Notes: generated by a model not told the origin, from the letters alone. A stretch of 64,000 nt of DNA from Vibrio sp. SCSIO 43136 (GCF_023716565.1 NZ_CP071848.1:744001-808000), one strand, 5' to 3'. Shown: positions 9,617 to 20,059, counted from the first letter of the stretch. Made by a program: numbers and translations.

Positions 9617-10384
9617 CTAGGTAGGGACTTCTTCATTGGCATCATTTCGCCCAGCAAGCAGTATAAACTCTAGATCCACTTGGCGTTTCGTTAACCTATC
9701 CCCCCAAACCTTTTCAAGCTCTGCATATGCTTGGTCGACAAAGGCATCCCCAATGTCTGCAATGCAGCGCCGAGTGGCTGAGAAAGTACACAAAAAGCTC
9801 ATGAACTCATCCAATGTCCAGCTCATTTGCATGTTAATTTCTGGTACTTCTAGGCGAGTGAAAGGGATATCAATGTCTCGGTAGTGATCCCAAAGCAGAC
9901 GGTTTTGCTTTGCCCAGTAGGGCTCGACAATATCGAGTAAGTGTTGCTTAAATACTGGGTCTATTTGATCTGATACTTTAGGCCAAGTGTAGCCCCATGC
10001 AGCGAATATACCCTGTGGTTTGAGCACACGTTTTACCTCTGGCCAGTACTGCTCAAAGTCAAACCAGTGCAGTGCTTGAGCGACACAGACCAGGTCGAAA
10101 CTGTGCTGACCAAAATTGGTGTTTTCGGACGCAGTAACACTGTAGTGAACCCGTGGGTTAGGTTTCGCATTGGCTATCTGCTCTGGGCTAACGTCCGTCG
10201 CTTGTACGTGATCGAAGAAGCGCACCAAACTGTCAGCAGCTTGCCCATTACCGCATGCGCAATCCCATGCCTGCTGATGAGCGGGTGTAAGGGTGGCCAG
10301 ATACTCGAAAAGTGCTTCTGGGTAGAGTGGACGAGCCACTTCGTAGAGATCAGAGCGGTCACTAAATAGGGTATGGCTTTCCAT
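9617..10384 (-). CDS. class I SAM-dependent methyltransferase
   Basis: This 255-residue protein has a clear motif I (WDCACGNGQAADSL), the acidic end of beta-2 (VQATDVSPEQI), motif IV region (FDLVCVAQALHWFDF) and LKPQGIFAAWGY. This is the methyltransferase 11/25 pattern seen in Tam/SmtA-like proteins. The ALHWFD variant is shared with trans-aconitate methyltransferase-like and yeast TMT1-like enzymes, but I would not name a substrate. It is convergent with the TIGR03503-like gene and separated from fadE by about 200 bases with a terminator. Confidence 0.82.
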   Translation of the reverse strand: MESHTLFSDRSDLYEVARPLYPEALFEYLATLTPAHQQAWDCACGNGQAADSLVRFFDHVQATDVSPEQIANAKPNPRVHYSVTASENTNFGQHSFDLVCVAQALHWFDFEQYWPEVKRVLKPQGIFAAWGYTWPKVSDQIDPVFKQHLLDIVEPYWAKQNRLLWDHYRDIDIPFTRLEVPEINMQMSWTLDEFMSFLCTFSATRRCIADIGDAFVDQAYAELEKVWGDRLTKRQVDLEFILLAGRNDANEEVPT

Positions 10385-10526
10385 CGCATTCTCCTTATTT
10401 TTGTTTTATGAGTGGCCCAGTCAGCACACCTTAATATGCATAAGATACTCAAGAAATCATCAAGATACAGGGGAGAAGCTGCGAAGTGCTTCACACTCTG
10501 GTAGGGCGTTTTTGCTTAAGTTAAGA

Positions 10527-10562
10527 CAGAAAAAGCCTCTCATAGTTGCTATGAGAGGCTTT
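10527..10562 (-). terminator. terminator of fadE
   Basis: A perfect 13-bp stem (AAGCCTCTCATAG/CTATGAGAGGCTT) has a 3-nt loop. It is followed on the minus strand by TTTCTGTC, 20 bases after the fadE stop. Confidence 0.85.
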
Positions 10563-10581
10563 GAAAATAGAAGCTGATGAC

Positions 10582-13029
10582 TTATGCCACGTCTTCCATG
10601 TTAGGTGTGATCTGTGGATTTGCCGCTAGGTGGTCTGGTTCGAAATCATCGACATTGATGGTTTCTAAGCGCAGCTCTTCAGCAAGCGTCAGCAATTGGG
10701 CTTCTTCGGCGTTGATTAAGCCTTCTGCCAGTCCTTGCTCTGCTACGAGATTAAGCTGGGTAAACGGACGACGTATTTCTAGCCCTTTACACACTTTGTC
10801 AAACACAGGCTCGGCTTGCAAAATTACATGCAGAGCGTGTTCGATTCGGCCCGCGGGGTTATGCGCTGTCGGCTCCAAGTATTGGTTGCGACCAATGCGT
10901 GAGCGAGTTTCGTTTGGCGTTTGCAACAGTTGAGCAACTTGGTTGTCTAGCTTGTCACTTGGCATCTTACGCACACGTCCGTACGGCATTAGCATCACTT
11001 TAAGGGTTTTGCCTAACCATTTCACAGGGAAGTTTGCTAGGAACTGATCGATAGCGACTTCAGTTTGATACAAGCAGTCTTGCATTGCCCATTCAAGAAC
11101 GGCAACATCTTCTGCTTTTGCGCCTTCGTCAGCAAAGCGCTTTAGTGTGGCACTGCCTAGGTAAAGCTGGCTTAAAATATCGCCTAAACGAGCGGATAGA
11201 CGCTCTTTACGTTTTAGTGAGCCTCCTAATACCGCCATGGATATATCCGATAGGAATGCCATGTTAGCACTGTAGCGGTTAAGTTTTTGGTAGTAGCGAC
11301 GAGTAACGTCACTGGTTGGGCTTTCTGAACCATAGCCATCCGTTAGGCCAAGCCAAACACTGCGCACTAGGTTACTCATAGTAAAGCCAACGTGACCAAA
11401 CAGGGCACGGTCGAATTTGTCGATAGCGTCAGGTGACTGGGAGTGGGCTGCATCCATTTCCGCTAGCACGTATGGGTGACAGCGAATCGCTCCTTGACCA
11501 TAGATAATCATCGAACGAGTCAGGATATTTGCGCCTTCTACTGTGATTGCTACTGGCGCACCTTGATAGCCGCGCGCAAGGAAGTTTGACGGACCAAGGC
11601 AGACACCTTTACCACCAACAATATCCATTGCATCGATCACCCCGCGTTGAGCTCGGTGGGTACAGTGGTATTTTACGATTGCCGAGATAACTGATGGTTT
11701 TTCACCAAGATCGATTCCTGCCACAGTTAGGGTACTTGCCGCATCCAGAACATAGGCGTTACCTGCAATGCGTGCTAATGGCTCTTCGATTCCTTCCATA
11801 TGGCCAATTGGTTGTTTGAACTGACGGCGGATTCGAGCGTAAGCCCCTGTCGCCAATGCCGCCGTTTTTAGGCCACCTGTTGAGCTAGAAGGTAGCGTAA
11901 TACCTCGACCCACACTCAAACACTCAACCAACATACGCCAGCCTTGACCAGCCATTTTTTGGCCACCAATGATGAAATCTAGCGGTACAAAAATATCTTG
12001 TCCACGGGTTGGACCATTTTGGAACGGTACGTTTAGTGGGAAATGACGGTTACCGATTTCGACCCCTTCAATGTCTGTTGGGATCAACGCACAGGTGATG
12101 CCAAGTTCTTTGTCATCACCTAATAGGCCATCTGGGTCGCGTAGTTTAAATGCAAGGCCGAGTACCGTTGCAACTGGTGCAAGGGTGATATAGCGCTTGT
12201 TCCAAGTAATGCGCATACCTAGGACTTTCTCACCTTTCCATTCGCCTTCACAGACGATGCCGTAATCTGGAATTGAACCTGCGTCAGAGCCCGCTTCTGG
12301 GCTTGTCAGAGCAAAACACGGGATCTCTTGTCCATTGGCTAAGCGAGGTAAGTAGTAATCTCGCTGCTCTTCAGTACCGTAATGCTGTAGCAGTTCACCT
12401 GGACCTAAAGAGTTTGGAACACCTACGGTTGAGGCTAATACACTCGATGCACCGGTCAGTTTCTGTAGTACCAGAGATTGTGCATAGGCTGAGAACTCAA
12501 GGCCGCCATATTTCTTTTTGATGATCATAGCGAAGAATTTGTTGTCTTTAAGGTACTGCCAAATCTCCGGGGGTAAGTCTGCCAGTTCGTGAGTGATCTG
12601 GTAGTCGTTTGCCATTGCGCAGACTTCATTTACCGGGCCATCAAGGAAGGCTTGCTCTTCCGCACTCAGTTCTGGTTTTGCAATTGAGGTGAGTTTACGC
12701 CAGTCAGGTTTACCGCGGAAAAGTTCAGCTTCCCACCAAATAGTTCCTGCATCGAGTGCCTCTTTTTCCGTTTGAGACATAGCTGGAAGTACTTTTCGAA
12801 ACGCTACCAGTGCTTTGGAACTAATGAGACTCTGACGAACCCCAGGCAGGGCTAGAATTGCGCCGATGACGATAAACACCGTCCAAGCGATTGGCCCGAC
12901 AGAGCCAAAGATGGTTGCGATAAACATTACGCCACCGATTAAAGCCAGTGACGTCGCTAACGCATATCTATGGTAAAGCGCAAGGCCGATGGCCGCAGCG
13001 ATACCTAGGGTAGAGAGCAAAATTTCCAT
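10582..13029 (-). CDS. fadE: acyl-CoA dehydrogenase FadE
   Basis: FadE catalyses the first oxidation of fatty acid beta-oxidation, acyl-CoA to trans-2-enoyl-CoA, with FAD. The protein is 815 residues, close to the 814 of E. coli FadE, if the ATG at 13029 (preceded by AAAGGAT) is used instead of an upstream TTG. It begins with two hydrophobic segments (about 1-55). The acyl-CoA dehydrogenase core follows, with [14 protein letters not shown] (FAD/substrate loop), [14 protein letters not shown] and GGKGVCLGP. Downstream is the FadE-specific C-terminal domain. Two FadR-like operators lie just upstream, so repression by FadR in the absence of long-chain acyl-CoA is likely. Confidence 0.96.
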   Translation of the reverse strand: MEILLSTLGIAAAIGLALYHRYALATSLALIGGVMFIATIFGSVGPIAWTVFIVIGAILALPGVRQSLISSKALVAFRKVLPAMSQTEKEALDAGTIWWEAELFRGKPDWRKLTSIAKPELSAEEQAFLDGPVNEVCAMANDYQITHELADLPPEIWQYLKDNKFFAMIIKKKYGGLEFSAYAQSLVLQKLTGASSVLASTVGVPNSLGPGELLQHYGTEEQRDYYLPRLANGQEIPCFALTSPEAGSDAGSIPDYGIVCEGEWKGEKVLGMRITWNKRYITLAPVATVLGLAFKLRDPDGLLGDDKELGITCALIPTDIEGVEIGNRHFPLNVPFQNGPTRGQDIFVPLDFIIGGQKMAGQGWRMLVECLSVGRGITLPSSSTGGLKTAALATGAYARIRRQFKQPIGHMEGIEEPLARIAGNAYVLDAASTLTVAGIDLGEKPSVISAIVKYHCTHRAQRGVIDAMDIVGGKGVCLGPSNFLARGYQGAPVAITVEGANILTRSMIIYGQGAIRCHPYVLAEMDAAHSQSPDAIDKFDRALFGHVGFTMSNLVRSVWLGLTDGYGSESPTSDVTRRYYQKLNRYSANMAFLSDISMAVLGGSLKRKERLSARLGDILSQLYLGSATLKRFADEGAKAEDVAVLEWAMQDCLYQTEVAIDQFLANFPVKWLGKTLKVMLMPYGRVRKMPSDKLDNQVAQLLQTPNETRSRIGRNQYLEPTAHNPAGRIEHALHVILQAEPVFDKVCKGLEIRRPFTQLNLVAEQGLAEGLINAEEAQLLTLAEELRLETINVDDFEPDHLAANPQITPNMEDVA

Positions 13030-13053
13030 GTTAATTATCCTTTTGTTCAACGA

Positions 13054-13070
13054 AGCTGGTACCTGTTGTT
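13054..13070. promoter_or_regulatory. fadE: second FadR-like half-conserved operator
   Basis: AGCTGGTACCTGTTGTT keeps the left FadR half-site (AGCTGGT) and a partial right half. It lies 24 bases before the fadE start and next to the stronger site at 13074. Confidence 0.45.
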
Positions 13071-13073
13071 TTT

Positions 13074-13090
13074 GTCTGGTCGTACCAGTT
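13074..13090. promoter_or_regulatory. fadE: FadR operator upstream of fadE
   Basis: GTCTGGTCGTACCAGTT is a near-perfect 17-bp palindrome matching the FadR pattern AnCTGGTCnnACCAGnT. It lies 45 bases upstream of the fadE start, where it could overlap the promoter. Confidence 0.8.
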
Positions 13091-13326
13091 AAGGTGAGTG
13101 TAATTCAAATGTTGAGTAAATGTAAAATTTATCTAAGTTGAAAAGGTGATCTCGCTAGCGCTCTGGGCAAAAAAACAGCAGATGATAAAAAGATGGGCAT
13201 TTAGCTGCATTAAGTGGCGCAGATCATGCTGTGCAAGGTGACAGGGGTTAGGCTTTGTAGTACAACTCAATCTAGGTATCACCTAGCCTAGCTATTGATA
13301 AAACTTATAAGATAAGAGAGAAACCT

Positions 13327-13902
13327 ATGTACCAAGATCTCATTCGCAGCGAGCTCAACGAAGCAGCTCAAGTTCTGCAAGCGTTTCTAGCCGATGACAA
13401 CAACATTGCTCAAATTGAAGCGGCAGCAAAAATGATTGCTGATTCGTTTAAGCAAGGCGGTAAAGTTCTTTCTTGTGGTAATGGCGGTTCACACTGTGAT
13501 GCGATGCACTTTGCTGAAGAGCTAACAGGTCGCTATCGTGAAAATCGCCCTGGCTACCCAGGCATCGCAATTTCTGATCCTAGCCACCTCTCTTGTGTAT
13601 CAAATGACTTTGGTTATGATCATGTGTTCTCTCGTTACCTTGAAGCGGTAGGCTCGGAAGGCGATGTTCTGTTTGGTCTATCGACGTCAGGTAACTCTGG
13701 CAATATCTTAAAAGCGATTGAAGCGGCAAAAGCAAAAGGCATCAAGACCATCGCCCTAACGGGTAAAGATGGTGGTAAAATGGCAGGCTTGGCGGATATC
13801 GAAATTCGTGTCCCTCACTTTGGTTATGCAGACCGTATTCAAGAAGTTCACATCAAGATCATTCACATCGTGATTCAATTGATCGAAAAAGAGATGGAAT
13901 AA
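13327..13902 (+). CDS. gmhA: sedoheptulose-7-phosphate isomerase
   Basis: GmhA (LpcA) converts sedoheptulose-7-phosphate to D-glycero-D-manno-heptose-7-phosphate, the first step of LPS inner-core heptose synthesis. The 191-residue SIS-fold protein has [22 protein letters not shown] with the active-site and metal ligands, and [19 protein letters not shown] (phosphosugar loop). The C-terminal [15 protein letters not shown] is typical. It lies between fadE and yafJ, as in E. coli. Confidence 0.96.
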   Translation: MYQDLIRSELNEAAQVLQAFLADDNNIAQIEAAAKMIADSFKQGGKVLSCGNGGSHCDAMHFAEELTGRYRENRPGYPGIAISDPSHLSCVSNDFGYDHVFSRYLEAVGSEGDVLFGLSTSGNSGNILKAIEAAKAKGIKTIALTGKDGGKMAGLADIEIRVPHFGYADRIQEVHIKIIHIVIQLIEKEME

Positions 13903-13935
13903 CGTCAGGTCTTTAAGAAGGGAGAATCAGGGAAG

Positions 13936-14778
13936 ATGTGTGAATTGCTCGGAATGAGCGCCAACGTGCCAACCGACATTTGTTTTAGTTTTACGGGTCT
14001 GATGCAGCGCGGTGGTAACACTGGGCCTCATCGTGATGGCTGGGGGATCACCTTTTACGAAGGCAAAGGCTTTCGAAATTTCAAAGATCCCAACCCAAGC
14101 TGCGATTCAAAAATTGCTGAGCTAGTGCAAAACTACCCAATCAAAAGCTGCGCAGTGATTAGCCATATTCGTCAGGCAAACCGTGGCAAAGTCAACCTTG
14201 AAAATACTCACCCATTTACCCGTGAGTTATGGGGGCGTTATTGGACCTTTGCCCACAATGGTCAGCTGACAGGCTATGAAGGCATGGCGACAGGCATCTT
14301 CCGTCCTGTGGGACAGACTGACAGTGAACTGGCCTTTTGTTGGCTGCTGTGCAAACTAGAGCAGAAATTTCCTACTCCACCCACCGATATGCTGCTGGTG
14401 TTTCGCTATATTCGCACGTTAAGTGATGAACTAATGAAGCTTGGTGTGTTTAACATGCTGCTCAGCGATGGTGATTACGTAATGAGTTACTGCACCAACC
14501 ACCTTTATTGGATCACTCGTTGTGCGCCATTTGGTGAAGCGAGCTTGATAGATGAAGATGTGACGATCGATTTTCAACAAGAAACCACGCCGAACGATGT
14601 GGTGACAGTGATCGCCACTCAGCCATTGACTGACAATGAAGAGTGGAAGCGGATGAAGCCGGGAGAGTATTGCCTGTTCCATTTTGGTGAGCTTATCGAG
14701 TGCAACCACGAAGAACTGGCGCACGTTGCTTACCCGCCTAAGAAAGTAAAGTCGCAAGCACCAACGCAGCCTCTTTAG
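13936..14778 (+). CDS. yafJ: class II glutamine amidotransferase YafJ
   Basis: This 280-residue Ntn-hydrolase starts [10 protein letters not shown]. Removal of Met exposes the nucleophile Cys2. [20 protein letters not shown] and [14 protein letters not shown] are the glutamine-site motifs of class II amidotransferases. It lacks a synthetase domain, so its acceptor is unknown. It follows gmhA by 33 bases and probably shares its transcript. The gmhA-yafJ order is that of E. coli. Confidence 0.9.
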   Translation: MCELLGMSANVPTDICFSFTGLMQRGGNTGPHRDGWGITFYEGKGFRNFKDPNPSCDSKIAELVQNYPIKSCAVISHIRQANRGKVNLENTHPFTRELWGRYWTFAHNGQLTGYEGMATGIFRPVGQTDSELAFCWLLCKLEQKFPTPPTDMLLVFRYIRTLSDELMKLGVFNMLLSDGDYVMSYCTNHLYWITRCAPFGEASLIDEDVTIDFQQETTPNDVVTVIATQPLTDNEEWKRMKPGEYCLFHFGELIECNHEELAHVAYPPKKVKSQAPTQPL

Positions 14779-14798
14779 TGAGAGCAATATAGAAGATC

Positions 14799-14826
14799 AA
14801 AAAAGGAGGCTTAAGCCTCCTTTTTA
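14799..14826. terminator. bidirectional terminator between yafJ and purN
   Basis: The perfect palindrome centred on GGAGGCTTAAGCCTCC is flanked by A5 and T5 tracts and can serve both converging genes. Confidence 0.88.
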
Positions 14827-14830
14827 TTAA

Positions 14831-15472
14831 TCAGTCTTGTGCATAACCTTGCTTGGGTAGGATATTTCCATCCAACACAGCTTGTTCATCTTTGTCCATC
14901 ACTAGACGCTCTTCAACAAACCATTTCACTACCATAGGGTAGATGTTGTGTTCTTGAGTTTGAACTCGCTCAGCCAGTAGCTCAGGAGTATCATCTTCAA
15001 ATACTGGGACTTTGGCTTGCAATATTACCGGGCCACCATCAAGTTCTTCAGTGACAAAATGCACGCTTGCGCCATGCTCTTGGTCTTTTTCTTCAATTGC
15101 ACGTTGGTGGGTATGAAGACCTGGGTACTTGGGCAGCAGGGAAGGGTGAATATTCACCATCTTACCTAGGTAGTGTCGAACAAAGTCCGCTGACAAGATT
15201 CGCATGTAACCGGCTAGAACAATGAGGTCTGGCTGGTAGGCATCGATTTGACGCATAAGGTCTGCGTCAAATTGATCACGATTGGCAAAGTCCTTTGGGT
15301 TGGCAAAATGGGCATCAATGCCACTTTGTTTTGCTCGCTCTAATCCATAAGCGTCCGCTTGGTTTGAAAAAACGGCGCTGACTTGGCCTGATATCTGCCC
15401 AGACTCGCAGGCGTCAATGACTGCCTGCAAGTTTGAACCGTTACCAGAAATTAAGACAACGATATTTTTCAT
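14831..15472 (-). CDS. purN: phosphoribosylglycinamide formyltransferase
   Basis: PurN transfers a formyl group from 10-formyl-THF to GAR in purine synthesis. The 213-residue protein has VLISGNGSNLQAVIDA (phosphate loop), LAGYMRIL, and VNIHPSLLPKYPGLHTHQRA with the catalytic Asn/His. GASVHFVTEELDGGPVI holds the catalytic Asp. It starts 4 bases after purM ends, so the two form a purMN operon. Confidence 0.97.
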   Translation of the reverse strand: MKNIVVLISGNGSNLQAVIDACESGQISGQVSAVFSNQADAYGLERAKQSGIDAHFANPKDFANRDQFDADLMRQIDAYQPDLIVLAGYMRILSADFVRHYLGKMVNIHPSLLPKYPGLHTHQRAIEEKDQEHGASVHFVTEELDGGPVILQAKVPVFEDDTPELLAERVQTQEHNIYPMVVKWFVEERLVMDKDEQAVLDGNILPKQGYAQD

Positions 15473-15476
15473 GGAA

Positions 15477-16517
15477 TTAGCGGATCTCTACTTGTTCTTC
15501 TTCGCCATTCGCAGCAGCGATTTCACCGATAACCCAAGCGTTTTCGCCTTCAGCGTTTAGAAGCGCTACTGCAGCGTCTGCTTGCTCTTTAGGAAGAGCA
15601 ACAACTAGGCCAACACCACAGTTGAAGGTACGGTACATTTCGTGAGTCTCAACGTTACCTTTCTCTTGTAGCCAAGAGAAGATCGCAGGCCATTCCCAGC
15701 TGTTACCGTCGATAACTGCTTTAGTGCCTTCAGGTAGTACGCGAGGGATGTTTTCCCAGAAACCACCGCCAGTGATGTGCGAGATAGCGTGGATATCGTG
15801 CTCAGCAATCATCTTAAGTGCAGACTTAATGTAGATGCGAGTTGGTTCTAGTAGTTGCTCACCGATAGTGCGGCCGTTTAGCTCTTCACTTAGGTCAGCG
15901 TTAGAAACTTCTAGGATTTTACGGATTAGCGAGTAACCGTTTGAGTGTGGGCCACTTGAGCCAACAGCAATTAGTGCATCACCAGCAGCAACTTTAGTAC
16001 CGTCGATGATTTCTTCTTTCTCAACAACACCTACACAGAAGCCAGCTACATCGTAGTCTTCGCCTTCGTACATGCCAGGCATTTCAGCAGTTTCACCACC
16101 GATTAGAGAACAGCCAGATTGAACACAGCCTTCAGCAATACCAGAAACTACGTCAGCCGCAGTATCAACATCTAGTTTGCCTGTTGCGTAGTAATCTAGG
16201 AAGAAAAGAGGTTCTGCACCTTGAACGATTAGATCGTTCACACACATAGCAACAAGGTCGATGCCGATGGTGTCATGTTTTTTCATATCCAGAGCAAGGC
16301 GTAGCTTAGTACCTACACCGTCTGTACCTGAAACTAGAACAGGTTGCTTGTAGTTAGTTGGTAGCTCACATAGCGCACCAAAACCACCGATACCACCCAT
16401 TACTTCTGGGCGACGAGTGCGCTTTACAGCACCTTTAATACGGTCTACAAGTGCGTTGCCAGCATCGATATCTACACCAGCGTCTTTATAACTAAGAGAA
16501 GAGTTGTTACCACTCAC
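15477..16517 (-). CDS. purM: phosphoribosylformylglycinamidine cyclo-ligase (AIR synthetase)
   Basis: PurM closes the imidazole ring, FGAM plus ATP to AIR. The 346-residue protein has [15 protein letters not shown] at the N-terminus, [25 protein letters not shown] and [17 protein letters not shown], all diagnostic. The start is GTG at 16517, with AGGA eight bases before it. It is divergent from upp, and a PurR-like box lies between them. Confidence 0.97.
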   Translation of the reverse strand: MSGNNSSLSYKDAGVDIDAGNALVDRIKGAVKRTRRPEVMGGIGGFGALCELPTNYKQPVLVSGTDGVGTKLRLALDMKKHDTIGIDLVAMCVNDLIVQGAEPLFFLDYYATGKLDVDTAADVVSGIAEGCVQSGCSLIGGETAEMPGMYEGEDYDVAGFCVGVVEKEEIIDGTKVAAGDALIAVGSSGPHSNGYSLIRKILEVSNADLSEELNGRTIGEQLLEPTRIYIKSALKMIAEHDIHAISHITGGGFWENIPRVLPEGTKAVIDGNSWEWPAIFSWLQEKGNVETHEMYRTFNCGVGLVVALPKEQADAAVALLNAEGENAWVIGEIAAANGEEEQVEIR

Positions 16518-16582
16518 GGGGATGTCCTCGTCATAGGTTGGATGTGAAAAACGCGGGTATTCTAACAGGGGTTGCCCAGAAA

Positions 16583-16598
16583 AGGAAAACGTTTGCGT
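16583..16598. promoter_or_regulatory. purM: PurR box between purMN and upp
   Basis: On the minus strand the 16-mer ACGCAAACGTTTTCCT matches the PurR consensus ACGCAAACGTTTTCnT almost fully. It is 66 bases upstream of the purM start. PurR with hypoxanthine or guanine should repress purMN. An effect on upp is possible. Confidence 0.82.
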
Positions 16599-16684
16599 GA
16601 TTATTTTTCTATGCCATACATCCAGAAAATTAATTGAATAGCATGTATAATCAGACGGTTTATATAAAAATCTCGGAGTAGGAA

Positions 16685-17311
16685 ATGAAAGTTGTTGAAG
16701 TGAAACACCCGCTAGTTAAACACAAACTGGGTTTAATGAGAGAAGGTGACATCAGCACCAAGCGCTTTCGCGAGCTGGCAACAGAGGTGGGAAGCCTGTT
16801 AACGTACGAGGCAACGGCAGATTTCGAAACTGAGCGTGTCACCATCGAAGGTTGGAATGGCCCAGTTGAAATTGACCAAATCAAAGGTAAAAAAGTTACT
16901 GTGGTGCCAATCCTACGTGCAGGTCTGGGCATGATGGATGGTGTGATGGAGCACATGCCAAGTGCTCGTATCAGTGTGGTGGGCATCTACCGTGACGAAG
17001 AAACACTGGAACCTGTGCCATACTTCAACAAGCTTGCATCTAACATCGATGAGCGTATTGCGCTGGTGGTTGACCCAATGTTAGCAACTGGTGGTTCTAT
17101 GATTGCAACCATCGACCTACTGAAAGAAAAAGGCTGTAAGCACATTAAAGTGTTGGTGTTAGTGGCTGCACCAGAAGGCATTGAGGCGCTTGAAAAAGCA
17201 CATCCAGACATTGAAATGTACACGGCTGCAATCGATGAGAAACTAAACGATAAAGGTTACATCGTTCCTGGTCTTGGTGACGCGGGTGATAAGATCTTCG
17301 GTACTAAGTAA
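16685..17311 (+). CDS. upp: uracil phosphoribosyltransferase
   Basis: Upp salvages uracil with PRPP to make UMP. The 208-residue protein starts [19 protein letters not shown]. The PRPP-binding motif is [17 protein letters not shown], and the C-terminal uracil-binding loop is [18 protein letters not shown]. The start follows GGAG. It is divergent from purMN and convergent with uraA, so vibrio salvage and uptake genes are adjacent but not in one operon here. Confidence 0.97.
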   Translation: MKVVEVKHPLVKHKLGLMREGDISTKRFRELATEVGSLLTYEATADFETERVTIEGWNGPVEIDQIKGKKVTVVPILRAGLGMMDGVMEHMPSARISVVGIYRDEETLEPVPYFNKLASNIDERIALVVDPMLATGGSMIATIDLLKEKGCKHIKVLVLVAAPEGIEALEKAHPDIEMYTAAIDEKLNDKGYIVPGLGDAGDKIFGTK

Positions 17312-17326
17312 ACCGTCGCCAGATTG

Positions 17327-17360
17327 AAAAAGAGGGAAGCCATGGCTTCCCTCTTTTTTT
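17327..17360. terminator. bidirectional terminator between upp and uraA
   Basis: A palindrome (AAAAAGAGGGAAGCC/GGCTTCCCTCTTTTT) is bounded by A and T tracts. Confidence 0.88.
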
Positions 17361-17374
17361 ATTGTTTCGAAAAG

Positions 17375-18640
17375 TTAAGCATTTTCTTGTTTTGGCTCAC
17401 TCTCTTCCATTTGTGCATTATCTACGACATGGTTTTCACCAAGGTCATCTGGCAAGATGAGATTAAGTGCAATTGCCACAATACCGCACAAGCTCACCCC
17501 TTGAAGGCTAAAGTCACCAATGCCAAACGCCATGCCGCCAATACCAAACACGAGAGTGACAGCAACGATCACCAAGTTACGAGATTTGTGCAGATCAACA
17601 TGGTTTTTGATTAAGGTATTCAGACCTACGGTTGCAATAGAGCCAAACAGTAAGATCATGATGCCGCCCATGACAGGAACAGGAATGGTCTGAAGCAGCG
17701 CACCTAGTTTACCAACCAAAGCGAGCACGATTGCAGTCACTGCCGCCCATGTCATGATCACTGGATTGAAGGCTTTGGTTAGCATCACAGCGCCTGTCAC
17801 TTCTGAGTAAGTTGTGTTTGGCGGCGCACCCACCATTGAAGCGGCCATTGTAGCGACACCGTCACCAGTAATAGTACGATGAAGCCCCGGTTTCTTTAGG
17901 TAATCTTTGTTGGTGACGTTTGAAATTGCCAGCATATCGCCAACGTGCTCAACCGCAGGGGCAATGGCTACCGGGATCATAAATAAGATCGCGTTGATGT
18001 TAAATTCTGGGAAAGTAAAGTTTGGTAGTGACAGCCATGCCGCTTGTGCTACTGGAGTGAAGTCGACCACACCGTAAGCCAAACTCAGAGCATAACCTAC
18101 ACAAATACCGCCAAAGATAGGCAGCAGTTTCAAAAAGCCTTTGGCAAATACACTCAAACCGATAGTCGTGGCTAGCGATGCACAAGCTATCACTAACGCA
18201 GCAGTGCCATCCACCAATTGAACAGCGCCGTCACCAGTTTTACCTAGCGCCATGTTCACCGCTACGGGCGCAAGTCCTAAGCCAATCACCATGATGACAG
18301 GGCCAACCACAACAGGTGGTAGCAATTTATGGATGATGGCGACACCTTTAGCTTTGATCACCGCACCAAGCAGTACGTAGACAAAACCTGCGGCCATCAA
18401 ACCACCCATGGTCGAGGCGATGCCCCAAGTTTGAACGCCGTACATGATAGGTGCGATGAAAGCAAAAGAGGAGGCAAGGAAAATTGGCACGCTACGACGA
18501 GTGATCACCTGAAAGATCAAGGTGCCGACCCCAGCACCAAACAATGCAACGCTTGGGTCCAAGCCCGTTAATAGTGGGACCAATACCAGTGCACCAAATG
18601 CAACAAACAGCATTTGAGTGCCTTGAAGTATGTTTTTCAT
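17375..18640 (-). CDS. uraA: uracil permease
   Basis: UraA is a proton-coupled uracil symporter of the NCS2 family in the inner membrane. The 421-residue protein has the expected 12-14 hydrophobic segments. Characteristic motifs are SSFAFIAPI, VVGPVIMVIGLGLAPVAVNMA, IAPAVEHVGDMLAISNVT (conserved substrate/proton Glu) and GAPPNTTYSEVTGAVMLTKAFNP. It faces upp head-to-tail across a shared terminator. A PurR-like box lies 48 bases upstream of its start. Confidence 0.96.
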   Translation of the reverse strand: MKNILQGTQMLFVAFGALVLVPLLTGLDPSVALFGAGVGTLIFQVITRRSVPIFLASSFAFIAPIMYGVQTWGIASTMGGLMAAGFVYVLLGAVIKAKGVAIIHKLLPPVVVGPVIMVIGLGLAPVAVNMALGKTGDGAVQLVDGTAALVIACASLATTIGLSVFAKGFLKLLPIFGGICVGYALSLAYGVVDFTPVAQAAWLSLPNFTFPEFNINAILFMIPVAIAPAVEHVGDMLAISNVTNKDYLKKPGLHRTITGDGVATMAASMVGAPPNTTYSEVTGAVMLTKAFNPVIMTWAAVTAIVLALVGKLGALLQTIPVPVMGGIMILLFGSIATVGLNTLIKNHVDLHKSRNLVIVAVTLVFGIGGMAFGIGDFSLQGVSLCGIVAIALNLILPDDLGENHVVDNAQMEESEPKQENA

Positions 18641-18687
18641 AAACTTAATCCGTGTCTAGTCAATAAAATCGGCTGGAGTTTATCATT

Positions 18688-18703
18688 TAGCAATCGATTG
18701 CGT
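18688..18703. promoter_or_regulatory. uraA: PurR-like box upstream of uraA
   Basis: On the minus strand, ACGCAATCGATTGCTA keeps the ACGCAA..CG..TTGC frame of the PurR operator. The two inner positions differ but keep the dyad symmetry. It is 48 bases upstream of the start. Confidence 0.6.
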
Positions 18704-18870
18704 ACTCGATATAGATCAAGCAAATGATTTTAACAGCAATAAGATAAATGAATTATTTTTGATGGTGGTGTCATTTGTTTGCAAACCCCGAGCCAAATGG
18801 GGTGCGAAACTTGCCCCACAGTAAACTCTTGCTTATCATCAACAGTTCAATATTAAGAGGTTAGCGTTTT

Positions 18871-20058
18871 ATGAAACGAGTGTTGGGCTGGTTGATGTGT
18901 GCATTAGCAATGCCAAGCTTCGCCATGACAAAAGTCGATCTGTTTACGGCAGAGATCCCTTTAAGTGAAGAAAGCAATGCAGAAGCTCTGGCGCAGAGCC
19001 AAGGTTTAGCTCAAGTATTGATCAAAGCATCGGGCGATAAGAGTGCCGGAGAAAATGCAGTGGTAAAAAAGGCCCTGCGTAACAGCGGTCAATACTTGAC
19101 TCAAATTAGCAGCAGCGAACTCAATGGGCAGCCCAGCCTAAAGCTGGGTTACAACTCTCAGCAAGTGCAATCATTACTAACGCAAGCGGGACTGGCTTAT
19201 TGGTCGCCTACGCGCAGCAATCTACTGGTTTGGCTGGTCGAAGAAGATGGTTTCCAGCGTCAGATTGGTTGGGAACAAAGTGGCTCTATGTCGATTGCTC
19301 CGTTGAAGCAAGCGGCAGATACTCGTGGCTTGCCGTTAACTATCCCGGTTGGGGACTTTGATGATGTGACAGCCATTACTGCCCCTGATCTCTGGGGTGG
19401 GTTTGTCGACCCAATGGCGCAGGCCAGTGTTCGCTACCCAGTGGATGCCGTTCTAGTGCTTCGTATTCAGCACCGAGATAACAACAGTGTGGTGCGTTGG
19501 TCGCTTTATGATCAATTGCCATCTTTAATTGCCTCTTCGCAGCAATCTCCTCTCACAGGTCGTGCAGTGGGTTCACTAAATGGCGCTCTGGGTGACATGG
19601 TCGACCAAGTATCGGATTACTACGCAGGCAAAAGCGCAGTAAAAGTTTCGGATACATCTACGCAAACGGTATTAACTCAGTTTGTCGAAGTGAACAATGC
19701 TAATGACTTCTTTACCCTTGAGTCGATGCTAAAAGGGCTGAATTCAGTCGCCTCTGTCGATGTGATGAAAATTCAGGGCAATAGTGTTCGTTACCGTGTA
19801 CATTTGCTGGCAAGCCTAGCCGATTTTGAGCGTGAACTGGCGAACTTCTCTCAAGTGAATCGAGTAGAGTTCATTGAACCTCAGCCTGTCTCAGTGGAAG
19901 AACCCGCAGTGATTGAGGAAAGCAATGACGGAGTGCAGCCACTTACTGAAGCGGATGCTAGCGTTTCGGATGCACAACCTTTAGTTGAGGATAGCCTGCC
20001 TGCCCCAGAGCCAGAGCAACCGCAAGAGCCACTCCTCACTTACGAGTGGATAGGATAA
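18871..20058 (+). CDS. DUF2066 domain protein, exported
   Basis: This 395-residue protein with a signal peptide (MKRVLGWLMCALAMPSFA) is probably periplasmic or outer-membrane associated. The N-terminal half (VDLFTAEIPLSEES, ALAQSQGLAQVLIKASGDKS, VRYPVDAVLVLRI) matches the DUF2066 pattern. The C-terminal tail (about residues 345-390) is acidic and proline-rich. Function unknown. It is followed by a strong bidirectional terminator shared with the DUF2069 gene. Confidence 0.8.
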   Translation: MKRVLGWLMCALAMPSFAMTKVDLFTAEIPLSEESNAEALAQSQGLAQVLIKASGDKSAGENAVVKKALRNSGQYLTQISSSELNGQPSLKLGYNSQQVQSLLTQAGLAYWSPTRSNLLVWLVEEDGFQRQIGWEQSGSMSIAPLKQAADTRGLPLTIPVGDFDDVTAITAPDLWGGFVDPMAQASVRYPVDAVLVLRIQHRDNNSVVRWSLYDQLPSLIASSQQSPLTGRAVGSLNGALGDMVDQVSDYYAGKSAVKVSDTSTQTVLTQFVEVNNANDFFTLESMLKGLNSVASVDVMKIQGNSVRYRVHLLASLADFERELANFSQVNRVEFIEPQPVSVEEPAVIEESNDGVQPLTEADASVSDAQPLVEDSLPAPEPEQPQEPLLTYEWIG

Positions 20059-20059
20059 T

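Noticed and set aside
10577..10933. 118-codon plus-strand frame opposite fadE
   Set aside because: It starts beside the fadE stop and is Ser/Arg-rich, as expected from the reverse frame of a real gene.
17324..17614. 96-codon plus-strand frame over the upp terminator and uraA 3' end
   Set aside because: It begins in a terminator and runs antisense to uraA. Its composition is not protein-like.
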